From Phaeosaccion multiseriatum (taxonomy: Eukaryota > Ochrophyta, other classes), in the NCBI GenBank assembly GCA_965112735.1, contig OZ218958.1, forward strand, positions 1,860,001 through 1,924,000: a stretch of DNA of 64,000 bases. The letters run 5' to 3'. Positions 28,530-39,672 of the stretch are shown here, one piece after another. The position numbers were made by a program, and so were the translations under genes. Positions within the stretch are counted from its first letter, which is position 1, and each line of letters opens with the position of its first letter. A model generated the notes under the pieces. It ran no database searches. It had not been told where the DNA came from and was given only the letters and a program-made list of their open reading frames with translations.

Positions 28530-29147
28530 CGACGTTAGAGTGCGGCTCTTTTCCACTCTCTTGTCTATCTCATAGAGGTAGAGCGAACTAGTGAGCGGCC
28601 CTTTTGCACATTCTTTTTTCTTATCTCAGCGGAGAGTGAGATGGAGAGGAGGTGGAGAGGTCGAGGAGGTAAGAGCATGGTCGTCTCTAGGAGGAGCAGC
28701 AAGAGAAGGTCACATTGAAAGGTACATCGGCTCCATCAAGCAGGAAAGGTGGCAGTGTGAAAGCGCCGTACGGACCTTTCTTGCTTGCTTGGACGGAGGC
28801 CATTCTTCCTTCAATGTGACCCCGTCATGCTGCTCTACTACTTGGGGGGATGATGACCCATCACTTGTTGCCGTCTCAGTTCCAGTAGAGAGCGCGGCTA
28901 CTCTGCATGTACGTGATGTGCATCATATAGGCACGTAGCTAGAGAGGAGGGAGAGAGAGTCTCTTGTTATACGTGTGTCTCAGGCAGAGAGGGGGGGAAA
29001 GGGCCCAATACCTCGACAAGTCAACGAGTCAGTCAGACAGGTCAGTCAGTTGACAAGTGGAGAAAGGGCGAAGGGACATGTCCAGCCGTGCATGGTCATG
29101 GTCAACCAACTGCCTGCTTCTGTTTCAGTTTCAGGTTTTTTAGACCC
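28530..29147. other. Convergent intergenic region with inverted repeat
   Basis: This stretch lies between the PNKP stop and the end of the NB-ARC-TPR locus. An inverted repeat pairs GGTCACATTGAAAGG (about 28708-28722) with CCTTCAATGTGACC (about 28808-28821). A 115-codon open frame at 28591-28938 spans it but starts without AUG context and matches nothing I recognise. Near 29110-29135 there is a TTTCAGTTTCAG repeat. Confidence 0.4.
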
Positions 29148-32100
29148 CTACCCAGAAACTTCGATGTGAACCAATAAAAGCGTGCTCAGGGACTTTCCGC
29201 ACGACTTCCCAGTCGATTGAAGCCCTATAAAAGCGTGTGTGTATATTTCTAACCAGTTCTGAAGCAATCCCGTAGCTCCTCCACATCTGGGATAATACCG
29301 GTAGCGGCACTCCTCTGCTCCGCCCCCTCGGGCGACAAGAGGAGCGTGCTTCACGTCGTGCTCACCGCCGCCGCCCCCCTTCCTACTCCTCCTCCTCCTC
29401 CTCTCGACTCCTCCTCCTCTCGACTCCTCCTCCTCCTCCTCCTCCTCCTCCCATGCCCTCGCTCTCTTGCGTCTTTTCAGTGGGGGCAGTAGGCTCACCC
29501 CGTGCACCTCCAGCTGCCCACCGACTTTCTTCTTCGTGACAAGATATTCCCGGAACAATCGCTCCGCCTCCTCCAACTGGCCCTTCTCACGCAGCAGCAC
29601 CGCCAGACCGTTAAGCCTCACCGCAACAGAGGACGACTCCTGCCCGTAGACTTTCTTATCGATGGCAAGACTTTCCCGGAACAATCGCTCCGCCTCCTTC
29701 AACTGGCCCTTCTCACGCAGCAGCACCGCCAGGTCGTTAAGCGTCGCCGCAACAGAGGACGACTCCTGCCCGTAGACTTTCTTCGAGATGGCAAGACTTT
29801 CCCGGAACAATCGCTCCGCCTCCTTCAACTGGCCCTTCTCACGCAGCAGCACCGCCAGGTCGTTAAGCGTCGCTCGCCGCAACAGAGGACGACTCCTGCC
29901 CGTAGACTTTCTTCGAGATGGCAAGACTGTCCCGGAACAATCGCTCCGCCTCCTCCAACTGGCCCTTCTCACGCAGCAGCACCGCCAGCTCGTTAAGCGT
30001 CACCGCAACAGAGGACGACTCCTGCCCGTAGACTTTCTTCGAGATGGCAAGACTTTCCCGGAACAATCGCTCCGCCTCCTCCAACTGGCCCTTCTCACGC
30101 AGCAGCACCGCCAGACCGTTAAGCGTCACCGCAACAGAGGACGATTCCTGCCCGTAGACTCTCTTCGAGATGGCAAGACTTTCCCGGAACAATCGCTCCG
30201 CCTCCTCCAACTGGCCCTTCTCACGCAGCAGCACCGCCAGCTCGTGAAGCGTCGCCGCAACAGAGGACGACTCCTGCCCGTAGACTTTGACCTTGATGGC
30301 AAGACTTTCCCGGAACAATCGCTCCGCCTCCTCCAACTGGCCCTTCTGAAGCAGCAGCACCGCCAGGTCGCTAAGCGTCGCCGCAACAGAGGACGACTCC
30401 TGCCCGTAGACTTTCTTAGAGATGGCAAGACTTTCCCGGAACAACCGCTCCGCCTCCTCAAACTGGTCCTTCTCACGCAGCAGCACCGCCAGGTCGTTAA
30501 GCGTCGCCGCAACAGAGGACGACTCCTGCCCGTAGACTTTCTTAGAGATGGCAAGACTTTCCCGGAACAATCGCTCCGCCTCCTCAAACTGGCCCTTCGT
30601 ACGCAGCAGCACCGCCAGACCGTTAAGCGTCACCGCAACAGAGGACGACTCCTGCCCGTAGACTTTGACCTTGATGGCAAGACTTTCCCGGCACAATCGC
30701 TCCGCCTCCTCCAACTGGCCCTTCTCACTCAGCAGCACGGCCAGACCGTTAAGCGTCACCGCAACAGAGGACGACTCCTGCCCGTAGACTTTGTTCAAGA
30801 TGGCAAGACTTTCCCGGAACAATCGCTCCGCCTCCTCCAACTGGCCCTTCTTACGCAGCAGCACCGCCAGGTCGTTAAGCGTCGCCGCAACAGAGGACGA
30901 CTCCTGCCCGTAGACTTTCTTAGAGATGGCAAGACTGTCCCGGAACAATCGCTCCGCCTCCTCCAACTGGCCCTTCTCACGCAGCAGCACCGCCAGACCG
31001 TTAAGCGTCACCGCAACAGAGGACGACTCCTGCCCGTAGACTTTGACCTTGATGGCAAGACTTTCCCGGAACAACCGCTCCGCCTCCTCCAACTGGCCCT
31101 TCTCACGCAGCAGCACCGCCAGACCGTCAAGCGTCGCCGCAACAGAGGACGACTCCTGCCCGTAGACTTTGACATTGATGGCAAGACATTGCCGGAACAA
31201 TCGCTCCGCCTCCTCCAACTGGCCCTTCTTATGCAGCAGCACCGCCAGACCGTGAAGCGTCGCCGCAACAGAGGACGACTCCTGCCCGTAGACTTTCTTC
31301 GAGATGGCAAGACTTTCCCGGAACAGTCGCTCCGCCTCCTCAAACTCTTCACAGAGTCTCATCAATCTCCCCACAGCAAGCAGATCCAGTAGCCGCACTG
31401 CGGCTGGCACATCTTCGCTTGCACTCAAACATTGTCGATAGAATGTCACCTGCGCTTCACGGCTGCCGTGCAGCTCGCGAACGCCCTGCCAGTACGAAAA
31501 GAGTCTGAAGGCTCCGCCAAAACAACCAACACCTGAGGATGTCTCATACATGTTACTCCTCGTCAACTGGAGATCGGCCAAGAAGGAGGCCTGACGCTCA
31601 ACGGCCTGGGGGATGAGGGTCTTGAATCGCGCTTTCCCAATGGTGTCTCTGATGTACTCTGATTGCACATCATGGGGCCGAACGCCGTCGCTTGTCCGCT
31701 GAAGCAGGGAACGACCGACAAGCAGGTCTTCAAGCACTTTTTCGGAGGACGCCTCAGACACCCCAAAAAGGTTCATCAGCATGGTACTCGAAGCCGCGAC
31801 CCCCGTTGGAAGTACGGCAAGAAGCAGGTACCTTTCTTGCGTTTGCCGGTCAAGAGCGCGAAAGCTCAATTCCACAATGCCCTCCAGCTGCACCTCTTCA
31901 CTATCTCGCACACCGGGTAACTCCAGTAACGTGATCAACACATCCTCAACCTTCTGCCAGGCCTCGTTACTGTGTTGACGTTGAACTTCGGGGAGCGAGC
32001 CAACCATAGAAACCGCGATCGCGAGATGCCCACATTTGCCCAGCAAGCGGCGCGCGGAGGAGGGGCACTCGGTCTCGTCCTTCCATCGCCAGTCTTCCAA

Positions 32101-32730
32101 ATGTGCTGCTTTCCGGAGAAGCTCCATGGCCTCCTTGGGCTGAAGAACATCCACCTTAACGATCGCACTCGAAGACACGACGTCTGTTTGTCTCGTAGTG
32201 ACCAACAGTTGCATTCCAGTGCCGCGGAAGAGGTCCAGCACTTGTCCGTCCGACACGTCATCTACCACCACCAGACATCGCAAGTCGTGCTCGACAATAA
32301 ACTTCCTCACGTAGGCCACGCATCCTTCTGTGTCCTCGGGAGCGCTGAACGGGAGCTGCTTCAGGAGTTGTCCTTCGATCACGTTCGAGTGAAAGTCCTG
32401 GGCGAGGCCTTGGACCAGAGGTAGCAGCATCTCCTTGACGCACCTGCCCACCTTCACCCAGAAAAAGCCGTTGCGAAACCGTTTTTGTACTTCTAAGCGG
32501 TCGATTGCTGTGCGAGCCAAGAGCGTCTTGCCCGCTCCACCCATGCCTTCCAAACACACAACTTTCTCCTCGGACATGAGAACCTCGACCAACTGATCTT
32601 CCACCTCACGTCGCTTCACATACTCTCTTGGTAGGATTGGCATCGCCCCCCGTCCAAAGGCACGGCCCAGTTCAGGAGGAGTTGCTGTACTGCTGGTCAA
32701 GTGAGCGTCGACTTTGCGAATTAGGCTCAT
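29148..32730 (-). pseudogene. NB-ARC-TPR immune-receptor-like gene with frameshift
   Basis: One continuous exon begins at the AUG at 32730. It has a P-loop ATPase of the NB-ARC class: GMGGAGKT (residues 62-69), Walker B LVVVDD (about 153-158), LLVTTR, CGHLAIAV (GLPL-like) and VRPHDV in the MHD position. From about residue 459 come tandem 42-residue kinesin-light-chain-type TPRs, each 126 bp and nearly identical (KVYGQESSSVA, AVLLREKGQLEEAERLFRE). About eleven complete repeats precede a 4-bp tandem duplication (TCGC, 29870-29877). This shifts the frame and ends translation after three more residues at 29863, giving 955 residues. The original frame resumes with about three more repeats and a Glu/Arg-rich tail to a stop at 29148. 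Such NB-TPR proteins are known from brown algae as candidate pathogen receptors. The gene may be a pseudogene, a natural truncated allele, or a local sequencing error; the NB-ARC half is intact. Confidence 0.88.
29520..31352 (-). repeat. 126-bp tandem repeat array encoding TPRs
   Basis: About 14 head-to-tail units of 126 bp encode one TPR each. They are nearly identical at the nucleotide level. Differences cluster in three two-residue windows per unit: after SLAI (SK, KV, NV, LN or DK), after VA(A/V)TL (NG, ND, HG, DG, SD, HE or NE) and after AVLL (RE, RK, SE, RT, LQ or HK). The array also keeps an open frame on the opposite strand. Confidence 0.95.
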
Positions 32731-33181
32731 TGCTCCCAGCGGTTTGTCCTACGGAAGCAATGCGTAGAAACGTGTGGACAGGGAGGGTCAGCCAGGCACA
32801 TGATGAGGCCATCGTTTCCTTTGGGTAGTGGGAAGAGGGCAGTGGAGTAGAGGAGTAGTGTGCGGCTGACCGCCCATTGGCCACTAGAGCGACTCAAGCA
32901 ACTCATACCACTGGCCCGCGTCAAAAACACTCCCATAGTATGAACCTCTACAAATCCTGATACACTTCAACTCGGGGAAGGAACAAACACGTCCATTACT
33001 TAGCACAAAAATATTTCCCCGGCCGGGTCCCGAGGTCCTATTTGTTTGGGCTATAAACCCGAAACAGCGGCAGTACCACTGCCAACAGGTGCTACGTCAG
33101 GGAACAGCAACAGGTCCGTCTTGCCTCGGCTCTGGTGAAGTCCAAGCCAAGTATTTTGTGACAACAGCCTGCTCTCCCCTG
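32731..33181. other. Intergenic region upstream of NB-ARC-TPR gene
   Basis: About 450 nt of unique sequence lie between the patatin stop and the NB-ARC start. This should contain the NB-ARC promoter and the patatin 3' end. I see no gene, microsatellite or dispersed motif, which is unusual for this window. Confidence 0.45.
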
Positions 33182-34418
33182 CTAACTCACCAGTTGCCCG
33201 TTCACCATACTCGCAGCCTCCCTGAACAGTTGTCTGTTTGAATTAATGTACGCTCGAGTAGCCACCTTGACGACTTTCATGACGTTCGTATCATCCATGG
33301 CGTGATTGCCAGCTCCGCCGTCCGGGTTCAAGCGAATGTATCGCCCTTGTAGACTGTGGCCGTCAGCCTCGCTCTCGGCAAGCAAGTGAAGGTGGGTTTG
33401 CTCACACTGTGTGGCTGTGTCGACCAGCAGCTTCATCACGTTCGACAAAGACTGATTCTCGTGGAGCTCCACGCTTTGTAGCCCCGTGCCCATCGAGATT
33501 AGAAACTCAATCTCACGGCCACGAAATTCCTCTTCGGTAAGGAGGTGTGCCAAGACATCTCGAGTCGGGTTGTTGTGACCAACGCCGCCGTCGATGTACT
33601 CCAGTCCATCTGATGAAGCGCACGCAAGCACACAAGCAACAAGAGTAAGTACAATGGTAATGGAGGAAGAATAACAGGGAGGGAAGGAACAGCAGCAGCA
33701 GGCAGAGGAAGACGCCCGGCCGGCCGGGGCCAACTCCGTTGACGCACTCACCGATCTCGATGGGCGCGAAGAAGGAAGGCGCGGCACTCGTAGCTCTAAC
33801 AGCCTGCCATGCCGGTACGTCGGACATCCCGACAGCACGGGGGACGCGGAAGTTGGTGAAGAAGAATGGATTCGCTGTGTTTCCATTCACCCTCGACACC
33901 AACCCCAAAAGTGGGGTTCTTTCTTCTCCCTCTTGCGGCCCCACGTCCTGAAGTTTCATCTCTCTGTTCTCGGTGCTCTTCTCCAGCTGAGCTTTCACAG
34001 CGTCGACCAGGTTGCCATGGTCGTAAAGGGGCCAGCCTGTGGCACCTTTCACGAACCTCAAGACGGAATCGAAATATCCTCCTCGCAGTATTCCTTTCTC
34101 GAAGACATGGCCGCTGATCTCGTTGTAGATGTCCTCGACCTCGTTCAGTGGCACTTTCAGTGCCAACAAGAGTGCCAGGATGCCCCCAGTGCTCGTGCCT
34201 ACGATGAGGTTGAACATCTCATACGGCTCCTTGTCTTCACATTTCTCAGACAGGCTCCGCAGCATTTCAATGGTGGCCGCTCCTCGGACTCCGCCCCCAT
34301 CCAAGCACAACACGCGAAGGTGGGGGCGCGACATAGCCGCCCTACCGAGTGAAAGTGGTGGTGGTGGTGTGGCTTTAAAGATGAATGCTACTCCGCGCCC
34401 AAAAAGTAATGTAGTCAT
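33182..34418 (-). CDS. Patatin-like phospholipase
   Basis: Two exons, 34418-33752 and 33609-33182, joined in phase 1 (donor ATCG|GTGAGT, acceptor TCATCAG|ATGG), 364 residues. The oxyanion motif LDGGGVRG lies at about 40-46. The nucleophile elbow GTSTGG lies at 74-79 with Ser76. The catalytic Asp of the Ser-Asp dyad is in YIDGG (Asp229), created just after the splice. These are the hallmarks of patatin-like acyl hydrolases, which release fatty acids from phospholipids or galactolipids. The length fits a single catalytic domain with no ankyrin or membrane extension. The first AUG (34418) adds a short N-terminus of about 28 residues; the AUG at MSRPHLRVL is an alternative start. It lies in tandem upstream of the NB-ARC-TPR gene. 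In plants, patatins take part in defence lipid signalling, but a link here is speculation. Confidence 0.93.
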
Positions 34419-34911
34419 CACATCACAACGTGAGTTTCAGTTTTTGACTTCAACCCTTTTCTTTTCTTTCCTACTTCCTTGGTTGCTAATCAAACAAAGG
34501 GCATTCAATTCCCTTGTCCTTGGACTGTAATGAAATAAAGGCCTCTATGTGTCTGGTGTCATGCGACACGCAGCCCCTTTCCTTTGGTCCGGTGGTCCTT
34601 GGCGTTATACTTACAGATGAATTCACTCTCCTCCACCCCCTCCCCTCGGTGACAGCTCTGTCTCCCGACTACCTCCCTCCCAATTGCTCGGTGAGGCACC
34701 ATGCCGTCTCGAACCACTCGCAAGGCTTGCCAAGCCACTGCGGCCTTGCCTTGCCTTGCCTTGCCTTGCCGTGGAAGCGACAGACAGCCTCCCCCCTTTC
34801 CCCTCACAGTTGGCAGCAGTAGCCTCCAAGGAAGGCAGCAAAAACTGCGCCAAGATCGCCTTGCTTCCCCCCTTCACTCCCTCATAGGCTCACACGTTGG
34901 TGACAGCAGGC
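34419..34911. other. Intergenic region upstream of patatin gene
   Basis: This stretch of about 490 nt separates two minus-strand genes, the PLP enzyme (whose stop is at 34912-34914) and the patatin. It contains a TTTCAGTTTTT motif near 34432 and a small CTTGC tandem run at about 34743-34769 (CCTTGCCTTGCCTTGCC). I see no gene. Confidence 0.5.
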
Positions 34912-36793
34912 TCACAGGTTGTCAAGTGCTGTTTTGAGGGCCTTGAGCAGGTCCTCGGTGGTCTCCACTCCGCAGGACACACGCACAAAGCCGTCCGTGA
35001 TGCCCACCTACAGCAGTTGGTGATACAGCAGCAGAGAGTGTGGATTAGGAGTGTGCACACTTGAAAACTTCCCCTTCCGCCCCCTACTGTCCCCAACACG
35101 CACCCACTGCCATCCCCTGCCCATCCACTGCCATCCCCTGCCCATCCCCTCACCTTCAGCCGGTCCTCCTTGAGCATATTCCCGTGCGTCATAACGGCGG
35201 GACATGTGATGATGGACTCGGTGGCCCCGAGGTTCTCGCAGAGGGTCCAGGGACGCTGCACAGAGTCCATCAGCTTGCGCCCCGCCTAACAGGAGGGGTG
35301 GGAGGGGAGGGGGGGGTAGGTGGAGGGGTGGCAGTGGATGGCAGTGGGTGGCAGTGGGTGGTAGTGGATGGCAGTGGGTGGCAGTGAGTGGATATGGCTG
35401 TTGGCAGTGGATGGACGCGAGGTTGGGTCGGCTGAGGGAGAGGAGGAAGAGGGAGGGAGGGACGGAGAGAGAGACAAGGGAAGGACACGGGAGTACAGGG
35501 ACCGACGAAGCACCTTGTCCTGCAGCTCTCCCTCTCTCTCTGTGTGTGTGCGTGCTCGGCACACTCCCTCACCTCCACCCCTCCGACCACCTCGAACCAG
35601 AGCATGCTGCCGTGAATGCCGTCGGTGTGCTGCCTGTCTGCCAACTCCTTCTGGGGGAAGGAAGCAAGGCCGGGGTATCGCACAGTCTCCACCTTGGGGT
35701 GTGTCTCCAGGAACTCGGCGAGGGCCTGGGCTGTGGCGCACTGTTGCTTGAAGCGCAGGGCCATGGTCTTGCTGTTCTGCAGAATGTAAAACGCCACCTG
35801 GGGGCTGGAGAAAGGGCATATAGGCAGGTAGGCAGGTAGGCAGACAGGTAGGCAGACAGGTAGGCAGACAGGTAGGCAGGCAGGTAGGTACATGGTTTAC
35901 GGTTGGGCAGGCAGGCATAGGCAGGAGGGAAGCCTATGGGTGGGCAGGCAGCCAGTCATACAGGCAGGCAGACGCATATGGGTAGGTACATGCAAAGACA
36001 ACATACAACGCAACGCGACACTCCTCCTCCCTCCCCCCCTCCTCTCCATCCCCTCCTCCTCCTCTCCTCCTCCTACCTGAGAATGTTCCCGTGAATGTTT
36101 TGGTAGAAGCGTATCTTGTCGTCCATCTCCTTTGTGCTGCTGATCACAGCCCCCTGTGAGTGTGTGCAGAGCCAGGCAGACCACAGCACAGCACAGCAGA
36201 GAAGAGGGGGGGGGGAGACGGGGGGGAGAGGGGGAGGAGAGGGGAGGGGAGAACCCCACAAAACGAGTGGCCAAGGAGGGAAGTGGGTGATGGGTGAGTG
36301 GGTGAGTGAGTGAGTGAGTGAGTGAGTGAGCGGGTGAGTGAGTGAGTGAGGCATGGGTGTGTCGGCACAGAGCGGAGCTGAGGCAGCGAGTGAGGGAGGG
36401 ATAGATAGCAGTGGATGGGAGTGGATGGGAGTAAGCTGATCGTTGGTGTCTATCCTATCCAGCCATCCTTCAACCTCCCTCCCTCCCTCCCTCTCCTCCC
36501 TCCCTCCCTCTCCTCCCTCCCCCCGCTCCCTCCCTCCCCTCCCCTCCCCTCCCTCACTTACTCACCCCCACAGACACGTTATGCCCATCATAAAACTTGG
36601 TAAGGCTCTGCAGCGTCATGTCACAACCCAGAGCGATGGGCTTGACCATGAGGGGCGTGGCGAAGGTCGAGTCACACACATGAGGGATACCCCGAGCCTT
36701 GGCCACCGCACTCACGGCACGGAGGTCCGTAAGCGTCAGCGTGGGGTTAGCGGGCGTCTCGGAGAAGATCAGCTGTTGTGTGTGCGCGCGTGC

Positions 36794-36843
<50 letters not shown>

Positions 36844-39388
36844 GTGTGTTGTGTGTGTGTTGTGTGTGTCACGAAGGTGTGGGTGGGAAGGTGGGCAAGG
36901 ATGTAGGATTTAGAGGCTAGGTGGAGGGAGGGGGCAGGAGGAGAACACAACACAATAAACTGAAACTGAAACTGAAACGTACTTTCCCCTCGCCTGATCT
37001 ACCTTTGTGTTTGGCTTGATGGCGGCCTCGACTATCTTGGGGTCTCTGAAGTCCACAAAGGAGAAGGTGATGCCCCAGTCAGAGAACATCACGCGAGCAG
37101 CGCGGTTGGTCCCGCCTGGAGGGGAGGGAGGGAGAGAGGGAAGGGAGGGGAGGGATGGCAACAGAGGAGGGAAGGGATGGCAACAGAGGAGGGAAGGGAT
37201 GGCAACAGAGGAGGGAAGGGATGGCAACAGAGGAGGGAAGGGATGACAACAGAGGAGGGAAGGGATGGCAACAGAGGAGCGGAGGGATGGCCGCGAGTCG
37301 ACACACACAGGAAGCACAGAACAGCATCAGTGCATTGCATTGGGAGTGACTGAAAGGGCTCTGCTCTCTCTGCTCTCTCCCTCTCTCTCTCTCTGTCCTC
37401 TCCCTTTCCGCTCCCTCCCTCTCTCTCTCTCTCTCTCTCTCGCTCGTTAGCCCCTCAGCGGCTCTAATAGTCCCTCCTCTCTGCCATCTTCACCCCTCTC
37501 ACCACCTTAGTCTCACCGTAGGAGCAATCTGTGATGACGCAGTGGTCCCCAGCCTTGAGGAAAGCGCTCATGACGGTGACTGTTGCCGCCATACCGGTGT
37601 TGAAGCACACCGTCCCCTCGCCGCCCTCCAGAATACTGATCTGCGTTGGTGATACAGCAGCAGCAGAAGTTGGTGATACAGCAGCAGAAGTAGTTGGTGA
37701 TACAGCAGCAGCACCAGTTGGTGATGAGAGCTCTGTCTGGATCGAAGAGCTCTCACTCATCGCGTCTTTGCCTCTCTCTCTCTTTCTCCAGCAACTACCC
37801 TCTCTCTGTCCCCTTCGCTCTGACATACTCTGCTCCATCTGTCCTCTCCGTCCCTCTCTCTCTCCTCTCCCTCTCCTCTCTCTCTCCCTCTCTCTCTCCT
37901 TGTCCCTATCTTCCTGTCTCTCTCGATCCGCAACGCCCTCTCTCCTCTCTCCCTCTCTCCATCTCTCCTCTCTGACCATACCTTGTTCTCCAAAGTGGTG
38001 ACGGTGGGGTTGTGGGTGCGTGAGTAAGAGTACCCCTTAGACTGAGAGACAGAGACATTGGACAGGCAATGGGAGGAATAGGAAGGAAGGGCACGAGGGA
38101 GGGCAGCGAGGAAGAGGATCGGACAAGAAGGCACAGAGCAGCACAGAAGAAAGAGAGAGGTAGATGCGAGAGAGATAGGACAGGACAGAACAGCAAGGAA
38201 GGACGAAAATGGACAGGCAGGGAGGGAGAGGGAGTCGGGGCGTCAGCCAATAGCGTACACGATAACAGTGAGCATGCCATCCACCACAAGGTCCTGTGTG
38301 GTGGCACAAGGCCTTATATAGTGGTACTCAACGCATACATGGCGAGGGCTCATCACAGCGGTCGTGCTGTGGTACTGTGGGTGTGTCACAGCTTTGTCCC
38401 CAGGCTACAGGCATCATGCAGATACGAAGGAGCAGCGACGATGGGTCCTCGCCCTCTTGTGTCCATGTTCAGAAAGCATGAGGGGCATCCATCCCCACTC
38501 AGCATGGATGGGCAGGTGATCGAAGCACTCCTCCGTCCCTCATTCCCTCCTCCCCCATCTCCACCGGCCCCGTACCCCCCTCTTGTCCATGCTAACCCAC
38601 CCAGAGCCAGAGCATGAGCACCATATTGACTAGTTGCTGCTGGTCCAGTGCTGTGGGTGAATAGAGTGATACTTTGCCCTCCATTTCAGCTGGCTTACCA
38701 AGTACTTCTCGACGGAGGGCTGTACATAGGTGGTGGCCTGGACGATGGGGGTGAGGATGGCTCCCGTCTTCTCGTCAGGGAAGATGGCTGCGTGGACTAG
38801 TTGGCTGCAAGGAAGAGAGCACAGAGTGAGGGCACAGGGAGAGAGGGGTACGGAGCGAGAAGAGCAGGAGAGAGAGGAGAAGAGAAGAGAGGAAGAGATA
38901 GATAGCACAGAGAGAGAGACAGAGAGAGGATAGAGAGAAAGATATGTAAGGAGCAGAGGGGAGGAGCCGAGGGTCAGCATCTCAAGATGGGGGAGCACGG
39001 GGCTTCCTGTGTCCACATCATCATATGGCGAAATAGGATGTTGTCTGTACTACTCTGCACCGCGGTCACACTCCTCCGCTGCTGCTTCTCGAGTCGCATG
39101 TAAAGCGGCAAGAGCTCAACAATGTAGTATCCTCCGAAAAGTACGGCACCAACGCGAGCCCCACATCCCCATCGCCTCTGCGCTCCATTCCCGACCATCA
39201 CTCCACTTCTCCTCTTGCTGCTGCTGCTGCTACCGCTGCTGCTGCTCCTGCTGTCGCCCCACCCACCAGCAACTTTCAACGGGCACTTCCGCCGCAAGAA
39301 CAGCTTTCAACAATACGATTCTCCTCTCCAGGACTTACGTCTTCACCCCCTGCTCTTCTTCTGGCCATGTGCCTGAAAGGGAAGCCAT
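34912..39388 (-). CDS. Cystathionine gamma-lyase/synthase-like PLP enzyme
   Basis: Ten exons: 39388-39339, 38804-38699, 38041-37982, 37640-37517, 37115-37003, 36772-36566, 36153-36077, 35804-35573, 35285-35154, 35007-34912, exactly 398 residues with every phase matching. The protein is a full-length Cys/Met-metabolism PLP enzyme (fold type I). It has TGAILTPIVQATTYVQP, YSYSRTHNPT, FNTGMAATVT, the SYGGTNR motif formed across a splice junction, PANPT, DSTFATP and Lys210 in QSLTKFYDGHN, the expected Schiff-base lysine. The C-terminal domain includes LCENLGATESIITCPAVMTH. The family makes or breaks cystathionine in the transsulfuration pathway; sequence alone does not separate gamma-lyase, gamma-synthase and homoserine sulfhydrylase. 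There is no presequence, so it is probably cytosolic. Two acceptors (exons 4 and 10) lie in the dispersed CTGTATCACCAAC element. It is head-to-head with CDC16. Confidence 0.93.
37151..37285. repeat. 22-bp minisatellite in PLP-enzyme intron
   Basis: About six tandem copies of a unit close to GGATGGCAACAGAGGAGGGA lie in the intron between exons 4 and 5 of the PLP-enzyme gene. One copy has a GGATGACAAC variant and the last is degenerate. Confidence 0.9.
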
Positions 39389-39672
39389 GTGTCTCTCTCT
39401 TTGCGCGCTTCAAGCTGGTTGTAGTGAAGAAGGATGGGACCGGGAAAAACATCAGGTTTCCGAGCCGTGGTTTTCCTCTTTTTTTTTCTCTCCTGTCTTG
39501 GCAGTCTGCAGACCGATTACATTTGTATCGACCTCTGAACGGGGAAGAAGGGTGAGAGAAGAGTAGAACCTTATGTGCAGCTACTAGACGGTCAGTGTTG
39601 CGTCGAAGATCGATACTCCCCTGGAAATTGGAGCGTCATCTTAATGGGTAAGGAGACTCCTCCTTCCCGCAG
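39389..39672. promoter_or_regulatory. Divergent region between PLP enzyme and CDC16
   Basis: Less than 300 nt lie between the PLP-enzyme AUG (minus) and the first well-supported CDC16 exon (plus). A possible small plus-strand exon with an acceptor (CTTGGCAG near 39503) and donor (AGAAGG|GTGAGA near 39550) lies here and would join CDC16 in phase 0. The two genes' 5' ends may therefore be very close. Confidence 0.35.

Noticed and set aside
28591-28938. 115-codon open frame downstream of PNKP
   Set aside because: It starts at a non-AUG codon, matches no family I know, and overlaps the inverted repeat. Length alone is not enough in this GC-rich sequence.
29520-31352. Regular tandem repeats resembling a CRISPR array or satellite DNA
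   Set aside because: The unit is 126 bp, is coding throughout, and matches kinesin-light-chain TPRs. There are no unique spacers, and the locus is eukaryotic.
29788-31392. Open frame of over 500 codons on the plus strand with a repeated LLQLALLTQQHRQ peptide
   Set aside because: It is the antisense of the 126-bp TPR array. Since 126 is divisible by three, one stop-free antisense unit stays open through all copies. It has no independent domain or start context.
33933-34352. Plus-strand open frame across the patatin gene
   Set aside because: It is antisense to the catalytic exon, which has clear GGGVRG and GTSTGG motifs on the minus strand.
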